Of a stretch of DNA of 37,864 nucleotides, positions 1 to 7,930 are shown in pieces. The stretch comes from Bacillota bacterium (GTDB lineage: Bacteria > Bacillota > Sulfobacillia > Sulfobacillales > JAIMBI01). Below the pieces are notes generated by a model, which was given only the letters and a program-made list of their open reading frames with translations, was not told the origin of the DNA and searched no databases. Location of the stretch: contig JAJZWV010000039.1 of the NCBI GenBank assembly GCA_021846505.1, forward strand, positions 1-37,864, read 5' to 3'. Made by a program: the position numbers and the translations under genes. How positions within the stretch are numbered: the stretch's first letter is position 1; every line of letters starts with the position of its first letter.

Positions 1-577
1 ATCTCATGATGGCCGCCACCACGATGAGCGTCACCACCAGCATGCGGTTCAGCCCCGACAGATCCGTTTGGCTGACCGCCTTTCCAATCACGCTGGAGCC
101 GGTGACGGCCACCTGGGTGCCCGGGCCGACGCGGCCGATGGCCTGGCCGATCCGGTGCACGGCGGCGCTCACCCCGACGTGTCCCGGCACCGTGACGACG
201 GCAAAATCCGTCCGGCCGTTGGGCGCGAGAAACGGCGAGCGGCCCGACTTCGGCGCCGGACCCACCTGGTGGCCCAGGTGGACGCGAGCCATGCGCTCGG
301 CAAACACAAATTTCTCACGGGTGCTCAGGGCGCCTGTGGTGCTGTGCAGCACCACCTCCACGGTGCGGCCGCCGACGGACGCGTGAATGCGGCTCAGATA
401 GTGCTGCGCTAAGCTGGGCTCCGAGCTGGATGGCAAGAACGTCGTGGACTGCGCCGACGCGACCGCGGTCAGATTCGGGAGTGCCTTCACGACCACCACC
501 GTGACGAGGAGCCACCCCACCGCCCACAGCCACCACATCCGCCGCGTTGACGCCATCCACCGTGCCCACCGCTTCAT
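1..577 (-). CDS. MMPL/RND-family transporter, N-terminal part (runs off window)
   Basis: The gene reads from ATG at 577 leftwards out of the window, so only the first 192 codons are present. An AGGAGG ribosome-binding site sits six bases before this ATG. The protein starts with a basic segment, a membrane helix at about residues 15-33, and a long extracytoplasmic stretch. That stretch contains a Phe-Leu-Pro-Ser segment around residues 47-50, as is common just after the first helix in MMPL proteins. A second helix begins near residue 178, after the motif VAVTGSSVIG (157-166). This layout matches the first half of MMPL-type RND exporters, which move lipids or drugs across the membrane using the proton gradient. 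The substrate cannot be told. It stands alone here, with its own candidate promoter at 641-670. Confidence 0.72.
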   Translation of the reverse strand, partial: MKRWARWMASTRRMWWLWAVGWLLVTVVVVKALPNLTAVASAQSTTFLPSSSEPSLAQHYLSRIHASVGGRTVEVVLHSTTGALSTREKFVFAERMARVHLGHQVGPAPKSGRSPFLAPNGRTDFAVVTVPGHVGVSAAVHRIGQAIGRVGPGTQVAVTGSSVIGKAVSQTDLSGLNRMLVVTLIVVAAIMR

Positions 578-973
578 CTCGTGCCTCCTGCCGGTCCCCG
601 CCGGCTGACTCGCTAGCCTCCCCTAACCAACACACCACAAATACTTAACTCCAAAAGTGTTTGCTGTCAACAAGTGTTTTGGCGGCAGGAAGAGCCGCCC
701 GGCCATCCGATGCGCGGCCGCTGAAGTTGTGCGGCCTACTCGGCCTCCCCTCCCGCCTACTCCGCCAAAACCGCCTGAATGGCCGCATCCAGCCGGCGCG
801 GGCTCAGCCGCCGAGCTGCACCGGGCGCCTCGCCTTCGAGCACCAGGACCTATGCGGGATCCCGTGGGCTCCAGCCGCCACCGCCTGCGTCGCGTCATCG
901 AAAGGCAAGCGGGTGCCATGCCAATCGGGACGCCGCTGCGCGCGTGACCCTTGGCCGTGCGTTTAAGCGGCTG
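578..973. other. Intergenic region between MMPL gene and aromatic operon
   Basis: This 396-base stretch holds the MMPL promoter near 641-670. It also holds a short perfect hairpin, GGCGGC at 681-686 and GCCGCC at 694-699. On the minus strand that hairpin is followed by A rather than U residues, so it is not a convincing terminator for the upstream hpa operon. The rest (700-973) has open frames without recognisable protein character, and I see no gene in it. Confidence 0.5.
641..670 (-). promoter_or_regulatory. Candidate sigma-A promoter for the MMPL gene with flanking direct repeat
   Basis: On the minus strand a perfect TTGACA (-35, 670 to 665) is followed after 18 bases by AAGTAT (-10, 646 to 641, three of six consensus bases). 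This would give a leader of about 55 bases before the ATG at 577. The octamer AAACACTT (minus strand) occurs twice, at 655-662 and 672-679, 17 bases apart and on either side of the -35 box, so it could be a regulator site. The -10 match is modest. Confidence 0.4.
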
Positions 974-1984
974 TTAGCGTTGGCTTACACTGGCCGGCCG
1001 GTCCGGGAGTGTCGGCTCCTCCAGCGCCCCCGGCTCCCCGGTTTCCCACGAATAAGCCCCCATCGCCTCATTGAACCACCGGGGCGGCGCTTCCGCTCCC
1101 CAGAATGTCGCGCGGCGAGGATCGTTCAGGTCCCACTTGACGGTGGGCCAGTCGGGGTCGGCCACCAAGTAATCACCGGTAAACAGTTCGAAGCGATTGC
1201 CATCCGGATCCCGGACGTACAGGAAAAACGCGTTGGTGGTGCCGTGCCGCCCCGGCCCGCGCTCCAGATTTTCGAAGTGGCCGGCAGAGGCCAGCACATC
1301 GGCGGCGTGCAGCAGCGTTTCGGTGCTGTGGGCGATGAAGGCGGCGTGGTGGATGCGGGGGCCGCGTCCATTGGAAATGGCCAAGTCATGCGAGGTTTGC
1401 TTGCGGCGCAGCCACGCGCCCCACATGCGCTCCTCGCCCGACACCGGGTCCCGGCTCACGGTGCACTCGGAGTTTTGAAACTGGAGCGCCTCCATGTACC
1501 AGCGCGCCGCGCGATCGATGTGAGGCGTCACAAAGTTCACGTGGTCGAGCCGCATGACGGCGGCGCCCCGATACGCCGCATACGCCTGCAGCTGCCACTC
1601 CGCCGGCTCCACCTGATGCACCAGCTCCAAGGGAAACCCAAACGGGTCCATCAGGCGCAGCGCGCGCCCCACCCCGCGCTCGGTGCCCGGCTCCACCCAC
1701 CGATGCCACAGCTGATGGCGCTCGGCCAACGCGGCGGCGGCCGTGAGGTCTCCCTCCGACGCCACCCGAAATGCGGCGTGCACCACGCCGGGGCTTATAG
1801 CCCGGGTCAGCACTAGCGAGTGGTGCATGCGGTCTTCGATGCCCCGGAGATACAGGTGATTGTCGTCTCGGGCGGTCTCCACAAACCCCATCAGGTCGCA
1901 GTAGAAGTGCCGCGACCGCTCCAGGTCGGCGACGCGGTACTCCACATGGCTGGCTCGCAGAATGTTCACGGGCGTCTCGGCCAT
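974..1984 (-). CDS. hpaD: 3,4-dihydroxyphenylacetate 2,3-dioxygenase (extradiol ring cleavage)
   Basis: Two-domain extradiol dioxygenase of the vicinal-oxygen-chelate fold, very similar in layout to homoprotocatechuate 2,3-dioxygenase. It opens 3,4-dihydroxyphenylacetate to 5-carboxymethyl-2-hydroxymuconate semialdehyde. Numbering from the first of two adjacent ATGs, the metal ligands appear as His149 (RLDHVNF), His214 (RIHHAAF) and Glu267 (RFELFT), and the second-sphere catalytic His200 (KQTSHD) is present. The conserved ERGPGRHG segment is at 242-249. The total is 336-337 residues, somewhat shorter than the roughly 360 of characterised enzymes because the C-terminal lid is short. AAAGGAGG stands 7 bases before the second ATG (1984) and only 4 before the first (1987), so 1984 is preferred. 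It is the last gene of the operon, 42 bases after hpaB. Confidence 0.92.
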   Translation of the reverse strand: MAETPVNILRASHVEYRVADLERSRHFYCDLMGFVETARDDNHLYLRGIEDRMHHSLVLTRAISPGVVHAAFRVASEGDLTAAAALAERHQLWHRWVEPGTERGVGRALRLMDPFGFPLELVHQVEPAEWQLQAYAAYRGAAVMRLDHVNFVTPHIDRAARWYMEALQFQNSECTVSRDPVSGEERMWGAWLRRKQTSHDLAISNGRGPRIHHAAFIAHSTETLLHAADVLASAGHFENLERGPGRHGTTNAFFLYVRDPDGNRFELFTGDYLVADPDWPTVKWDLNDPRRATFWGAEAPPRWFNEAMGAYSWETGEPGALEEPTLPDRPASVSQR

Positions 1985-2026
1985 CATGTGCCTCCTTTCG
2001 ATGGTGCAAACGCGAGCGTTCGGCGG

Positions 2027-3496
2027 CTACTCCGGATCCGGGATCGGCGTGCGCTCCAAAAAGTGCGCCACCCGCTCCTTCATGGGGCGCTTGTCGTAGG
2101 AAAAATACAGGGCGCCGGCCATGCGCACCGGGTCGCCGAAGAAAAAGCGCTCGTACAGCACCTGGCGGCCGGCGAAGCTCGACAGCGCCAAGTCCCACGC
2201 CAGGCGAAACAGCCGGATGCGGGTGGCGGCATCGGTGTTGCGGGCTTGGTAGAAGCGGTCGATGTCCGCTCTGAGCGCGGGCGCCTTCAAGTCCCGCTCG
2301 GTGGGGATGGCCATCAAGCCGCTGGCGCCCAGCTGCTGGACAATTTCCACCAGGCGCGGGTACACCTTGGGAAAGGTGTTGCGGGCAATATTCAGGGGCG
2401 TCCAGTCGGGGGTCATGACGCCGTGCTGGTTTTCCCGGGCGTTGGCTTCCGACGCCAAGATAAACGCCTTCTGGGTTTCGACCGCGATGATCATCTCGGC
2501 GATTTTCTCCTGGACGTGCTGAAACTGCTCGATGCCAATCATGTCGACGATGGTGCTGGCCACGCCCAGAATGAACTCGGCCTTGGCGATGTTTTTCACC
2601 ACCACCTGGTGGGTCATGTGCACGGTGGCGTCGGTGTCTGGATACAGCCGGTTGCACAGCTCGCCGCTTTCCAGCAGAAACACTCGCTCCCACGGCACCA
2701 GCACGTCGTCAAACACCACCATGGCGTCCATCTCTTCAAAGCGCGACGCCAGCGGGTGGTCAAACGCCGGCCGGCCATAATCAAAGCTTTCGCGGCAGAT
2801 GAAGCGAAGGCCCGGCGCCGAGCAGGGCAAGCTGAACGCATAGGCGTAGGGCTTATCCTCGTCGGCGGCCCGAATCACCGTCGAGGGAAACACCAAAATC
2901 TCGTCCGCCAGCGGCAGGGTGGCCAGCATCCGCGCCCCCCGAATAATGACGCCGTCGCGGGTTTTGCCCACGACCCGCGCGGCAATGTACGGGTCCGCCT
3001 GCTGGGCCGGCCCGGCGGCGCGGTTGCTCTGCGGGTTAATCAAGGTGTGCGTGAGGCACAGGTCATTTTCCCGCACGTACTCGTAGTAGCGCCGCACGTT
3101 CTCCCCAAACCGCGGGTCATTTTGGTCGAAAAATGACGGCGCCGACGCCAGCGCCATCAGGTCGGAGTTCAGGTAGTCCGGCGTCCGGCCCATGATGCCG
3201 CCGGAAAAATTGGCCCAGTGCTGCATCATGCGGCGCCGGCGGGCCAAGTCCTCTTTCGTCCGGGGCGTGAGAAAGCTCAACCCCACGCGGTCGCCCGTGG
3301 ACGGCGAGCGATAGGTCATCTCGTCCGCCATTCCCGGCTCGTGCTGCAAGTCGTACAAGCCAGCAATACTTGCCGCGATGCGCCGAAACGGGGGCGCCTC
3401 CGCCACCGATCCCGTGATGCGCTCGCCGTCAATCCAAAGCTCCCGGGCTGACTGGTTCACGTCGCTGAGGTACTGCGCCCCCGTCCGCACTCCCAC
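2027..3496 (-). CDS. hpaB: 4-hydroxyphenylacetate 3-monooxygenase, oxygenase subunit
   Basis: FADH2-using monooxygenase of the HpaB/PvcC/4-hydroxybutyryl-CoA-dehydratase-like family. It hydroxylates 4-hydroxyphenylacetate to 3,4-dihydroxyphenylacetate, the substrate of the next gene product. The 489 residues match the family length. The N-terminal GRTPDYLN segment (103-110) gives Arg104 and Tyr108, and THTLINPQ follows at 149-156 with His150. By motif these correspond to the Arg/Tyr/His substrate-binding set of known HpaB enzymes. The long C-terminal helical part includes the family-typical SYDKRPMKERV stretch. The start is GTG at 3496, with AAGGA about a dozen bases upstream, 28 bases after hpaE. 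The enzyme needs a separate NAD(P)H:flavin reductase. No obvious HpaC lies in this window, unless the PPOX-type protein at 7391-7867 fills the role. Confidence 0.92.
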   Translation of the reverse strand: MGVRTGAQYLSDVNQSARELWIDGERITGSVAEAPPFRRIAASIAGLYDLQHEPGMADEMTYRSPSTGDRVGLSFLTPRTKEDLARRRRMMQHWANFSGGIMGRTPDYLNSDLMALASAPSFFDQNDPRFGENVRRYYEYVRENDLCLTHTLINPQSNRAAGPAQQADPYIAARVVGKTRDGVIIRGARMLATLPLADEILVFPSTVIRAADEDKPYAYAFSLPCSAPGLRFICRESFDYGRPAFDHPLASRFEEMDAMVVFDDVLVPWERVFLLESGELCNRLYPDTDATVHMTHQVVVKNIAKAEFILGVASTIVDMIGIEQFQHVQEKIAEMIIAVETQKAFILASEANARENQHGVMTPDWTPLNIARNTFPKVYPRLVEIVQQLGASGLMAIPTERDLKAPALRADIDRFYQARNTDAATRIRLFRLAWDLALSSFAGRQVLYERFFFGDPVRMAGALYFSYDKRPMKERVAHFLERTPIPDPE

Positions 3497-3524
3497 TAGG
3501 CCACGTCCTTTCTCTGGTCGTCAC

Positions 3525-5018
3525 TCACACGCTGCCACTACTCCCGAGCCGCGGAATGTCGGCCGGGGCCAGCGCCACCTGGACCGACTTCCAGTCGGTG
3601 TAAAAGTCAAACGACAGGTCGCCGCCCTCCCGGCCAATGCCACTCATCTTGCTCCCGCCAAAAGGGGTCCGGAGGTCGCGCACGTTATGGGAGTTCACCC
3701 ACACCATGCCCGCCTCCACCCGGTCGGCCACCCGGTGGGCCCGCGTCAAGTCGCTGGTCCAGACGTACGCCGCCAAGCCGTAGTCCACGTCATTGGCCAT
3801 GGCGAGCCCGTCGGCCTCGCTGGCAAACGTCATGACCGCCAGCACGGGGCCAAAGATTTCCTCGCGCGCCACCCTCATCTCCGGCCGCACCTCCGTCAGC
3901 ACTGTGGCCTCCAGGTAGCTGCCTTCCGGCAGGTGGGGAGGCCGCCGCCCCCCCACCGCCACCCGCGCCCCTTCTTGGGGCGCCAGCGCCACGTAGCTCA
4001 TCACCCGATCCCAGTGCTCGGGGTGGATCAAGGGCCCCAAGTCGGTGGCTTCGTCAAACGGATCGCCCACCCGAATGCGGCCCGCGCGGCGAACCAGCTC
4101 GGGAATCACGCGAGCGGCCGCCCCCTCTTGCACCAAGAGGCGCGAGCCAGCGGTGCAGCGCTCGCCATTCAGCGTAAACATGCCAAACAGGGCCGCATCG
4201 ACGGCGCGGCCCACGTCGGCATCATCAAACACCAGCACCGGCGACTTGCCGCCCAGCTCCATGGAAAATCGCTTCAGCGTCGCCGCCCCGCTGGCCATGA
4301 TCGTGCGACCCGTGCTGGTTTCGCCCGTAAACGAGATGAGGCGCACATCCGGATGGGCCACCAAGCTGGCGCCCGCCGTCTCCCCGAAGCCGTGCACCAT
4401 GTTGAACACGCCACCGGGCAGCTCCGCCTCCTCGATGAGGTGGGCCAGGCGATCCGCCGTGAGGGGCGACCACTCGGCCGGCTTCAGCACCAAAGGGTCG
4501 CCCGCGGCCAGACACGGCGCGAGTTTCCAGCTTTCCAGCATCAGCGGGGTGTTCCACGGCGTGATGAGGCCCGCCACGCCGACCGGCTGGCGCACGCTGT
4601 AGTTCAGAAACCGACCCGGCACGGGATAGGTGGCGCCCGTCATCTCGCGCGCCCGCTGGGCAAAAAACCGAAAGTTTTCGGCCGCCCGTGCAATTTGGCC
4701 GCGCGTCTGGCGGATCGGGATGCCGGTGTCCAAAGTTTCCAGCCAGGCCAGCTCATCGGCATGGGCCAGCATGAGCTCCGCGATGCGCTCCAGAAACGGC
4801 GCCCGGTAGGCGCCGCCGCGCTGGGCCCAGGGGCCGGCGCGAAAGGCGGCGGCCGCGGCCCTGACCGCATCCTCCACCTCCGCGGCTCCGCCCGCCGCCA
4901 CGTGGGTCAACACCTGGCCGGTCGCCGGGTTCAGGTCGGCAAACATCTCGCCGTCGCAGCTGTCGACCCAGGCCCCGCCGATAAAATGCTGCAGGCGCGG
5001 CGGCACCGTCCAGTTCAT
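3525..5018 (-). CDS. hpaE: 5-carboxymethyl-2-hydroxymuconate semialdehyde dehydrogenase
   Basis: NAD(P)-dependent aldehyde dehydrogenase, 497 residues. By context it oxidises the ring-cleavage product of HpaD to 5-carboxymethyl-2-hydroxymuconate. Conserved features are TPWNTP with Asn156, LKPAEWSP with Lys179, the cofactor-binding FTGETSTG segment (230-237), catalytic Glu254 in MELGGKSP, and catalytic Cys288 in NGERCTAGS. EEIFGPV and PFGGSKMSGIGREGG lie in the C-terminal half, as expected for the HpaE branch. An in-frame upstream extension exists, but the ATG at 5018 overlaps the preceding stop as ATGA and lies after AGCTGG-type sequence, so translational coupling is the better model. Substrate assignment rests on the neighbours, since other ALDH substrates share this fold. 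Confidence 0.88.
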   Translation of the reverse strand: MNWTVPPRLQHFIGGAWVDSCDGEMFADLNPATGQVLTHVAAGGAAEVEDAVRAAAAAFRAGPWAQRGGAYRAPFLERIAELMLAHADELAWLETLDTGIPIRQTRGQIARAAENFRFFAQRAREMTGATYPVPGRFLNYSVRQPVGVAGLITPWNTPLMLESWKLAPCLAAGDPLVLKPAEWSPLTADRLAHLIEEAELPGGVFNMVHGFGETAGASLVAHPDVRLISFTGETSTGRTIMASGAATLKRFSMELGGKSPVLVFDDADVGRAVDAALFGMFTLNGERCTAGSRLLVQEGAAARVIPELVRRAGRIRVGDPFDEATDLGPLIHPEHWDRVMSYVALAPQEGARVAVGGRRPPHLPEGSYLEATVLTEVRPEMRVAREEIFGPVLAVMTFASEADGLAMANDVDYGLAAYVWTSDLTRAHRVADRVEAGMVWVNSHNVRDLRTPFGGSKMSGIGREGGDLSFDFYTDWKSVQVALAPADIPRLGSSGSV

Positions 5019-5761
5019 ACCAGCTCCCCCACGACGCGGTTCACCAGCCGGCCCACACCCTCCACCTCGCACACCATCTCATCGCCCGGGTGCACTGGGC
5101 TGATGCCGGGCGGCGTGCCGGTCAAAATCACGTCGTCGGCGCGCAGCGTCATGAACTCGGACACATAGTGAATGATCGCCGCGACGCTGTGCACCAGGTC
5201 CGCCGTGCTGCCATCCTGCTTCAGCTCGCCGTTGACCCAGGAGCGGACGAACAGCCGCTCCGGGCTCGGCACCTCGTCGACCGTCACCAAGTACGGCCCC
5301 ATCGGCCCAAAACTGTCAAACCCCTTGGCTTTGATGGGCGGGCGGAACAAATTGGTGACGAAGTCGCGGCAGGTGAAGTCATTGGCCACCGTAAACCCTT
5401 TGACGTAGTCCAGCGCCCGCTCCTCACTCACATGCCGGCAGGTGCGGTCAATCACCACCGCCAGCTCGGCCTCATAGTGGCAGTACTGTGCGCCCGCCGG
5501 ATACACCACCGGCAGTCCATGCCCGATGAGGCTGGAGTTGGGCTTGATGAACAGCGCCGGCGCCGCAGGCTTTTCCAGGTGCAGCTCGGCGGCATGGTCG
5601 GCGTAGTTCAGCGCCAGCCCCACCACCACCTGCGGCGCCACCGGCGGCAGAAACACCGCCCGGTCGGGATGAAACCGGCGGCCCCGCTCGTCCAGCAGCT
5701 CGCCCTCGAGATACGTCACCCGGCGCACTTCGCCATCCACCACGATGCGAGCCGTTTTCAT
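5015..5761 (-). CDS. hpaG: Fumarylacetoacetase-fold enzyme: homoprotocatechuate-pathway isomerase/decarboxylase
   Basis: A 248-residue protein of the fumarylacetoacetate hydrolase superfamily. In the homoprotocatechuate pathway such enzymes decarboxylate 5-oxopent-3-ene-1,2,5-tricarboxylate and isomerise 2-hydroxyhepta-2,4-dienedioate. The metal-binding set is visible as Glu97 and Glu99 (HYEAELAVV) and Asp128 (VANDFT). The conserved GLNYADHA-like segment is GLALNYADHA (48-57), with FIKPNSSLIGHG (71-82) and LTGTPPGISPV near the C-terminus. Its start (5761) overlaps the DapA-family stop as ATGA, and its stop overlaps the hpaE start the same way. Enteric HpaG is a fused double-domain protein. 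Here there is one domain, so one chain may do both steps, or one step may be missing. The exact reaction is inferred from context. Confidence 0.85.
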   Translation of the reverse strand: MKTARIVVDGEVRRVTYLEGELLDERGRRFHPDRAVFLPPVAPQVVVGLALNYADHAAELHLEKPAAPALFIKPNSSLIGHGLPVVYPAGAQYCHYEAELAVVIDRTCRHVSEERALDYVKGFTVANDFTCRDFVTNLFRPPIKAKGFDSFGPMGPYLVTVDEVPSPERLFVRSWVNGELKQDGSTADLVHSVAAIIHYVSEFMTLRADDVILTGTPPGISPVHPGDEMVCEVEGVGRLVNRVVGELV

Positions 5762-6699
5762 GTGGGCCGCCCCTCCTTCGCCGGGCGGCCGCCATGGCCT
5801 AAGAGGCCATACGCCGCCAGCACTTGCTCCAAGCCCGCGCGGTGCGCGTCGCTGATAGCCACCAGCGGCAGGCGCACGGCGGGGCGGATGAGGCCCATCA
5901 TGCCCATGGCGGCTTTGACCGGGGCGGGGTTGGTTTCCCAAAAGAGCGCCTGATTCAGCTCCAGCAGCCGATAGTGCAAGTCGCGTGCCGCGTCATAGTC
6001 GTTTTGGGCCACCAGATTGTACAAGTTCGCCACCAGCCCCGGGAGAATGTTGGCCGTGGCCGAAATATGCCCCGCGCCGCCCACAGCCAGCATGGGGTAG
6101 CACAGCGCCTCGATGCCGCTGTACACCAAAAAGTCGCGCCCCACCGTGTGCAGCACCTGCGACACCTGCTCGAAATCTTTGTTCGCCTCTTTGACGCCGA
6201 TGACGTTCGGGCAAGCGGCCCGGAGCCGCTTCAGCGTGGCCGGCTCCATGTTGGTGGCCGTGCGGCCGGGAATGTTGTAGACAATCACCGGGAGGTTGGG
6301 CACCGAGCCCGCCACCGTGCGAAAGTGCTGGAACAGCCCCTCCTGACTCGGCTTGTTGTAGTACGGCACGATGACCAGTGCCGCATCCGCGCCCAGCTGG
6401 CTCGCCAGCTGGGTTAGGGCTAAGGTCTCCTCCAGATTGTTGGAGCCACTGCCCAGCACGACCGGCGCGCGGCCATTCACGGCGGCCACCGTGACGCGAA
6501 ACACCTGCTCGCGCTCGGCAGCCGTCAGCGCCGACGGCTCGCCGGTCGTGCCGCCGACCGAAATGCCATGCGTCCCTTCGGCGAGCTGCCAGTCCACCAG
6601 GCGCTCGATGGCCGCCACATCAATCTGATTGGCATCGTCAAACGGCGTGACCAGCGGAACAATCGATCCCCGGAGCCGCTTTTCAGGCTGCTGCCTCAT
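5758..6699 (-). CDS. DapA/N-acetylneuraminate-lyase family aldolase or synthase
   Basis: A 313-residue class I aldolase of the dihydrodipicolinate synthase superfamily. The Schiff-base lysine is Lys170 (VIGVKEANK), with Tyr141 and Arg146 in VYNIPGRT and the carboxylate-binding loop GGTTGEPS at 49-56. The Arg in PGRT is typical of true dihydrodipicolinate synthases, so that activity is possible. However, its position inside the aromatic operon, overlapping genes on both sides by ATGA, suggests another role. It may make the pyruvate-forming aldol cleavage of 4-hydroxy-2-oxoheptanedioate to pyruvate and succinate semialdehyde, in place of the usual class II enzyme HpaI, which is not found here. 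That role is inference. The family assignment is secure. Confidence 0.85.
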   Translation of the reverse strand: MRQQPEKRLRGSIVPLVTPFDDANQIDVAAIERLVDWQLAEGTHGISVGGTTGEPSALTAAEREQVFRVTVAAVNGRAPVVLGSGSNNLEETLALTQLASQLGADAALVIVPYYNKPSQEGLFQHFRTVAGSVPNLPVIVYNIPGRTATNMEPATLKRLRAACPNVIGVKEANKDFEQVSQVLHTVGRDFLVYSGIEALCYPMLAVGGAGHISATANILPGLVANLYNLVAQNDYDAARDLHYRLLELNQALFWETNPAPVKAAMGMMGLIRPAVRLPLVAISDAHRAGLEQVLAAYGLLGHGGRPAKEGRPT

Positions 6700-7394
6700 T
6701 GCACTGCCCTCCCTGAGTTTGGCTGACGCGCATGGGCGCCCTCCGCACGAAACTCCAGCGCGTCAAGCGTCGCCAGCACATGATCCCGCACCTGGAGCTC
6801 ATACACCGGTGCCGGCCCGTGCTCCGCGAGGGTCTCGACCAGCTGGTAGTGCTCCTGCACCGAGCTTTTGATCCGCGCCGGGATGCGCGCGAACAGTGAG
6901 CCCTCCAGCGTCTCCAGCCGGTCGCGCCCATCCGCCAGGAGGTGCTTCACATAGCTGTTGCCGCCGGGCGCCACCAGTGCCTCGTGAAACTGGCGATCCA
7001 GGGCACCATACCCCAGCGGGTCCCCGGCTTCCACCCGCGCCATCATGGCCCGCAGCAGCACCCGGAGCCCCGCCAGCGTCTCGGCCGTGTGGGCGGGCGC
7101 CGCCACCCGGGCGGCGTAGCCCTCCAGCACCGCCAGCAGCTCAATCGTGTCCGCGATGGCGCGGGGGTTCTGGGCCACCACCTGAAAGCCGACGTGCGGC
7201 GTGTGCGCCACCAGGCGCTCCGCCTCCAGGCGGCGCACCGCCTCGCGCACGGGAATGGCACTCACGGCAAAGTCCCGGGCCAGCTGGTCAATTACCAGCC
7301 GGTAGCCTGGGCCATACATGCCACGCTGAATGCGCGCGCGGATTTCGCGATACACGCTCTCCTGCTTGGGTGGCCGGCTGGCTTTGACTCTCAT
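6696..7394 (-). CDS. GntR-family transcriptional regulator with FCD domain
   Basis: A 232-residue FadR-type regulator. Residues about 10-72 form the winged helix-turn-helix (YREIRARIQRGMYGPGYRL, then AVSAIPVREAVRRLEAE as the recognition helix). Residues about 80-215 form the all-helical FCD ligand-binding domain. Candidate metal or ligand residues in it include Asp143 and His147 (LDRQFHEAL) and a later histidine in QVRDHVLA. It starts with ATG at 7394, overlapping the stop of the PPOX gene as ATGA, and ends overlapping the DapA-family start. Lying within the operon, it probably controls that operon and itself, with a pathway intermediate as effector. A pair of identical-type 11-base elements at the operon promoter (7896-7930) is the best candidate operator. 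Confidence 0.9.
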   Translation of the reverse strand: MRVKASRPPKQESVYREIRARIQRGMYGPGYRLVIDQLARDFAVSAIPVREAVRRLEAERLVAHTPHVGFQVVAQNPRAIADTIELLAVLEGYAARVAAPAHTAETLAGLRVLLRAMMARVEAGDPLGYGALDRQFHEALVAPGGNSYVKHLLADGRDRLETLEGSLFARIPARIKSSVQEHYQLVETLAEHGPAPVYELQVRDHVLATLDALEFRAEGAHARQPNSGRAVQ

Positions 7395-7867
7395 GAGTGC
7401 CCATCCGCCCCGACGGCCGCCATCTGATGCTGCGCCAAATACTCGGCCACCTGGTCATCCAGGTGCCGAAGCTTCGCGGGGTAGTCCTTGACGTAGTGAG
7501 GGCTGGCGGTGAGCTGGCCGCCGGTGAACATGCTGTCGCGGACGGCGTCCACTGTGACACGCACCAGGCTCAGCGGAATAGGCAGCCCCTGGGCCAGCCG
7601 CTCCTGCACGTGAGCGCGCCCGTGCAGCGTCAGCACCGACTGCTGAAACACCACCACCGACACTTCAGGCACACGCTGAATGTTTTGCACCAGCCGCGAG
7701 CGCCAGCCCACCAGCAGATCCAAGTGATCCGGCGGCGATCCGCGCAGCCATGACACCGCCACGACATTGGGGTGGCCTCGGTCGTCCGTGGTGGCCACCA
7801 GTGACAGCGCCTCTGCGGTCAAGTGCCCCAGCACTGCGGCCAGATCAGGGACGGCGTGACGCACCAT
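7391..7867 (-). CDS. PPOX-class flavin/F420-binding split-barrel protein
   Basis: A 158-residue protein resembling pyridoxamine 5'-phosphate oxidase-like split barrels. The N-terminal beta strands include ALSLVATTDDRGHPNVV and SWLRGSPPDHLDLLVG, followed by WRSRLVQNIQRVPEVSVVVF and LTLHGRAHV. Such proteins bind FMN, F420 or heme. It is the first gene of the aromatic operon. HpaB requires reduced FAD and no HpaC-like reductase is present, so this protein could be the flavin-supplying partner, but classical HpaC belongs to a different split-barrel family and this is only a hypothesis. The start is ATG at 7867, with GAGGGGGAG about five bases upstream. An in-frame extension upstream crosses the promoter and is not used. 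The stop overlaps the GntR start. Confidence 0.72.
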   Translation of the reverse strand: MVRHAVPDLAAVLGHLTAEALSLVATTDDRGHPNVVAVSWLRGSPPDHLDLLVGWRSRLVQNIQRVPEVSVVVFQQSVLTLHGRAHVQERLAQGLPIPLSLVRVTVDAVRDSMFTGGQLTASPHYVKDYPAKLRHLDDQVAEYLAQHQMAAVGADGHS

Positions 7868-7895
7868 TCTCGCTCCCCCTCGGCGAATGCTCGCA

Positions 7896-7930
7896 ATCAC
7901 ATGCGAGATGCTGTGTGAGATCATATGCGA
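7896..7930 (-). promoter_or_regulatory. Twin 11-base element, candidate GntR operator
   Basis: On the minus strand the sequence TCGCATATGAT (7930 to 7920) recurs as TCGCATGTGAT (7906 to 7896), ten of eleven bases identical and 24 bases apart. The first copy contains the -10 box and the second lies just downstream of the predicted start point. A repressor bound at both would block initiation. The operon encodes an FCD-type GntR protein, the natural candidate to bind here. Confidence 0.5.

Noticed and set aside
681-699. Short GGCGGC/GCCGCC hairpin as terminator of the hpa operon
   Set aside because: On the relevant strand it is followed by an A run rather than U, the stem is only six pairs, and it lies nearly 300 bases past the hpaD stop beside another promoter.
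623-966. Possible small genes between the MMPL gene and hpaD
   Set aside because: Frames on both strands are Pro/Arg/Ala-rich with no start-site signal or recognisable motif.
3378-5168. A roughly 600-codon plus-strand open frame across the hpaE region
   Set aside because: It is the antisense shadow of hpaE; its sequence is rich in His, Arg and Gly with no domain, and hpaE has all catalytic residues in the right places.
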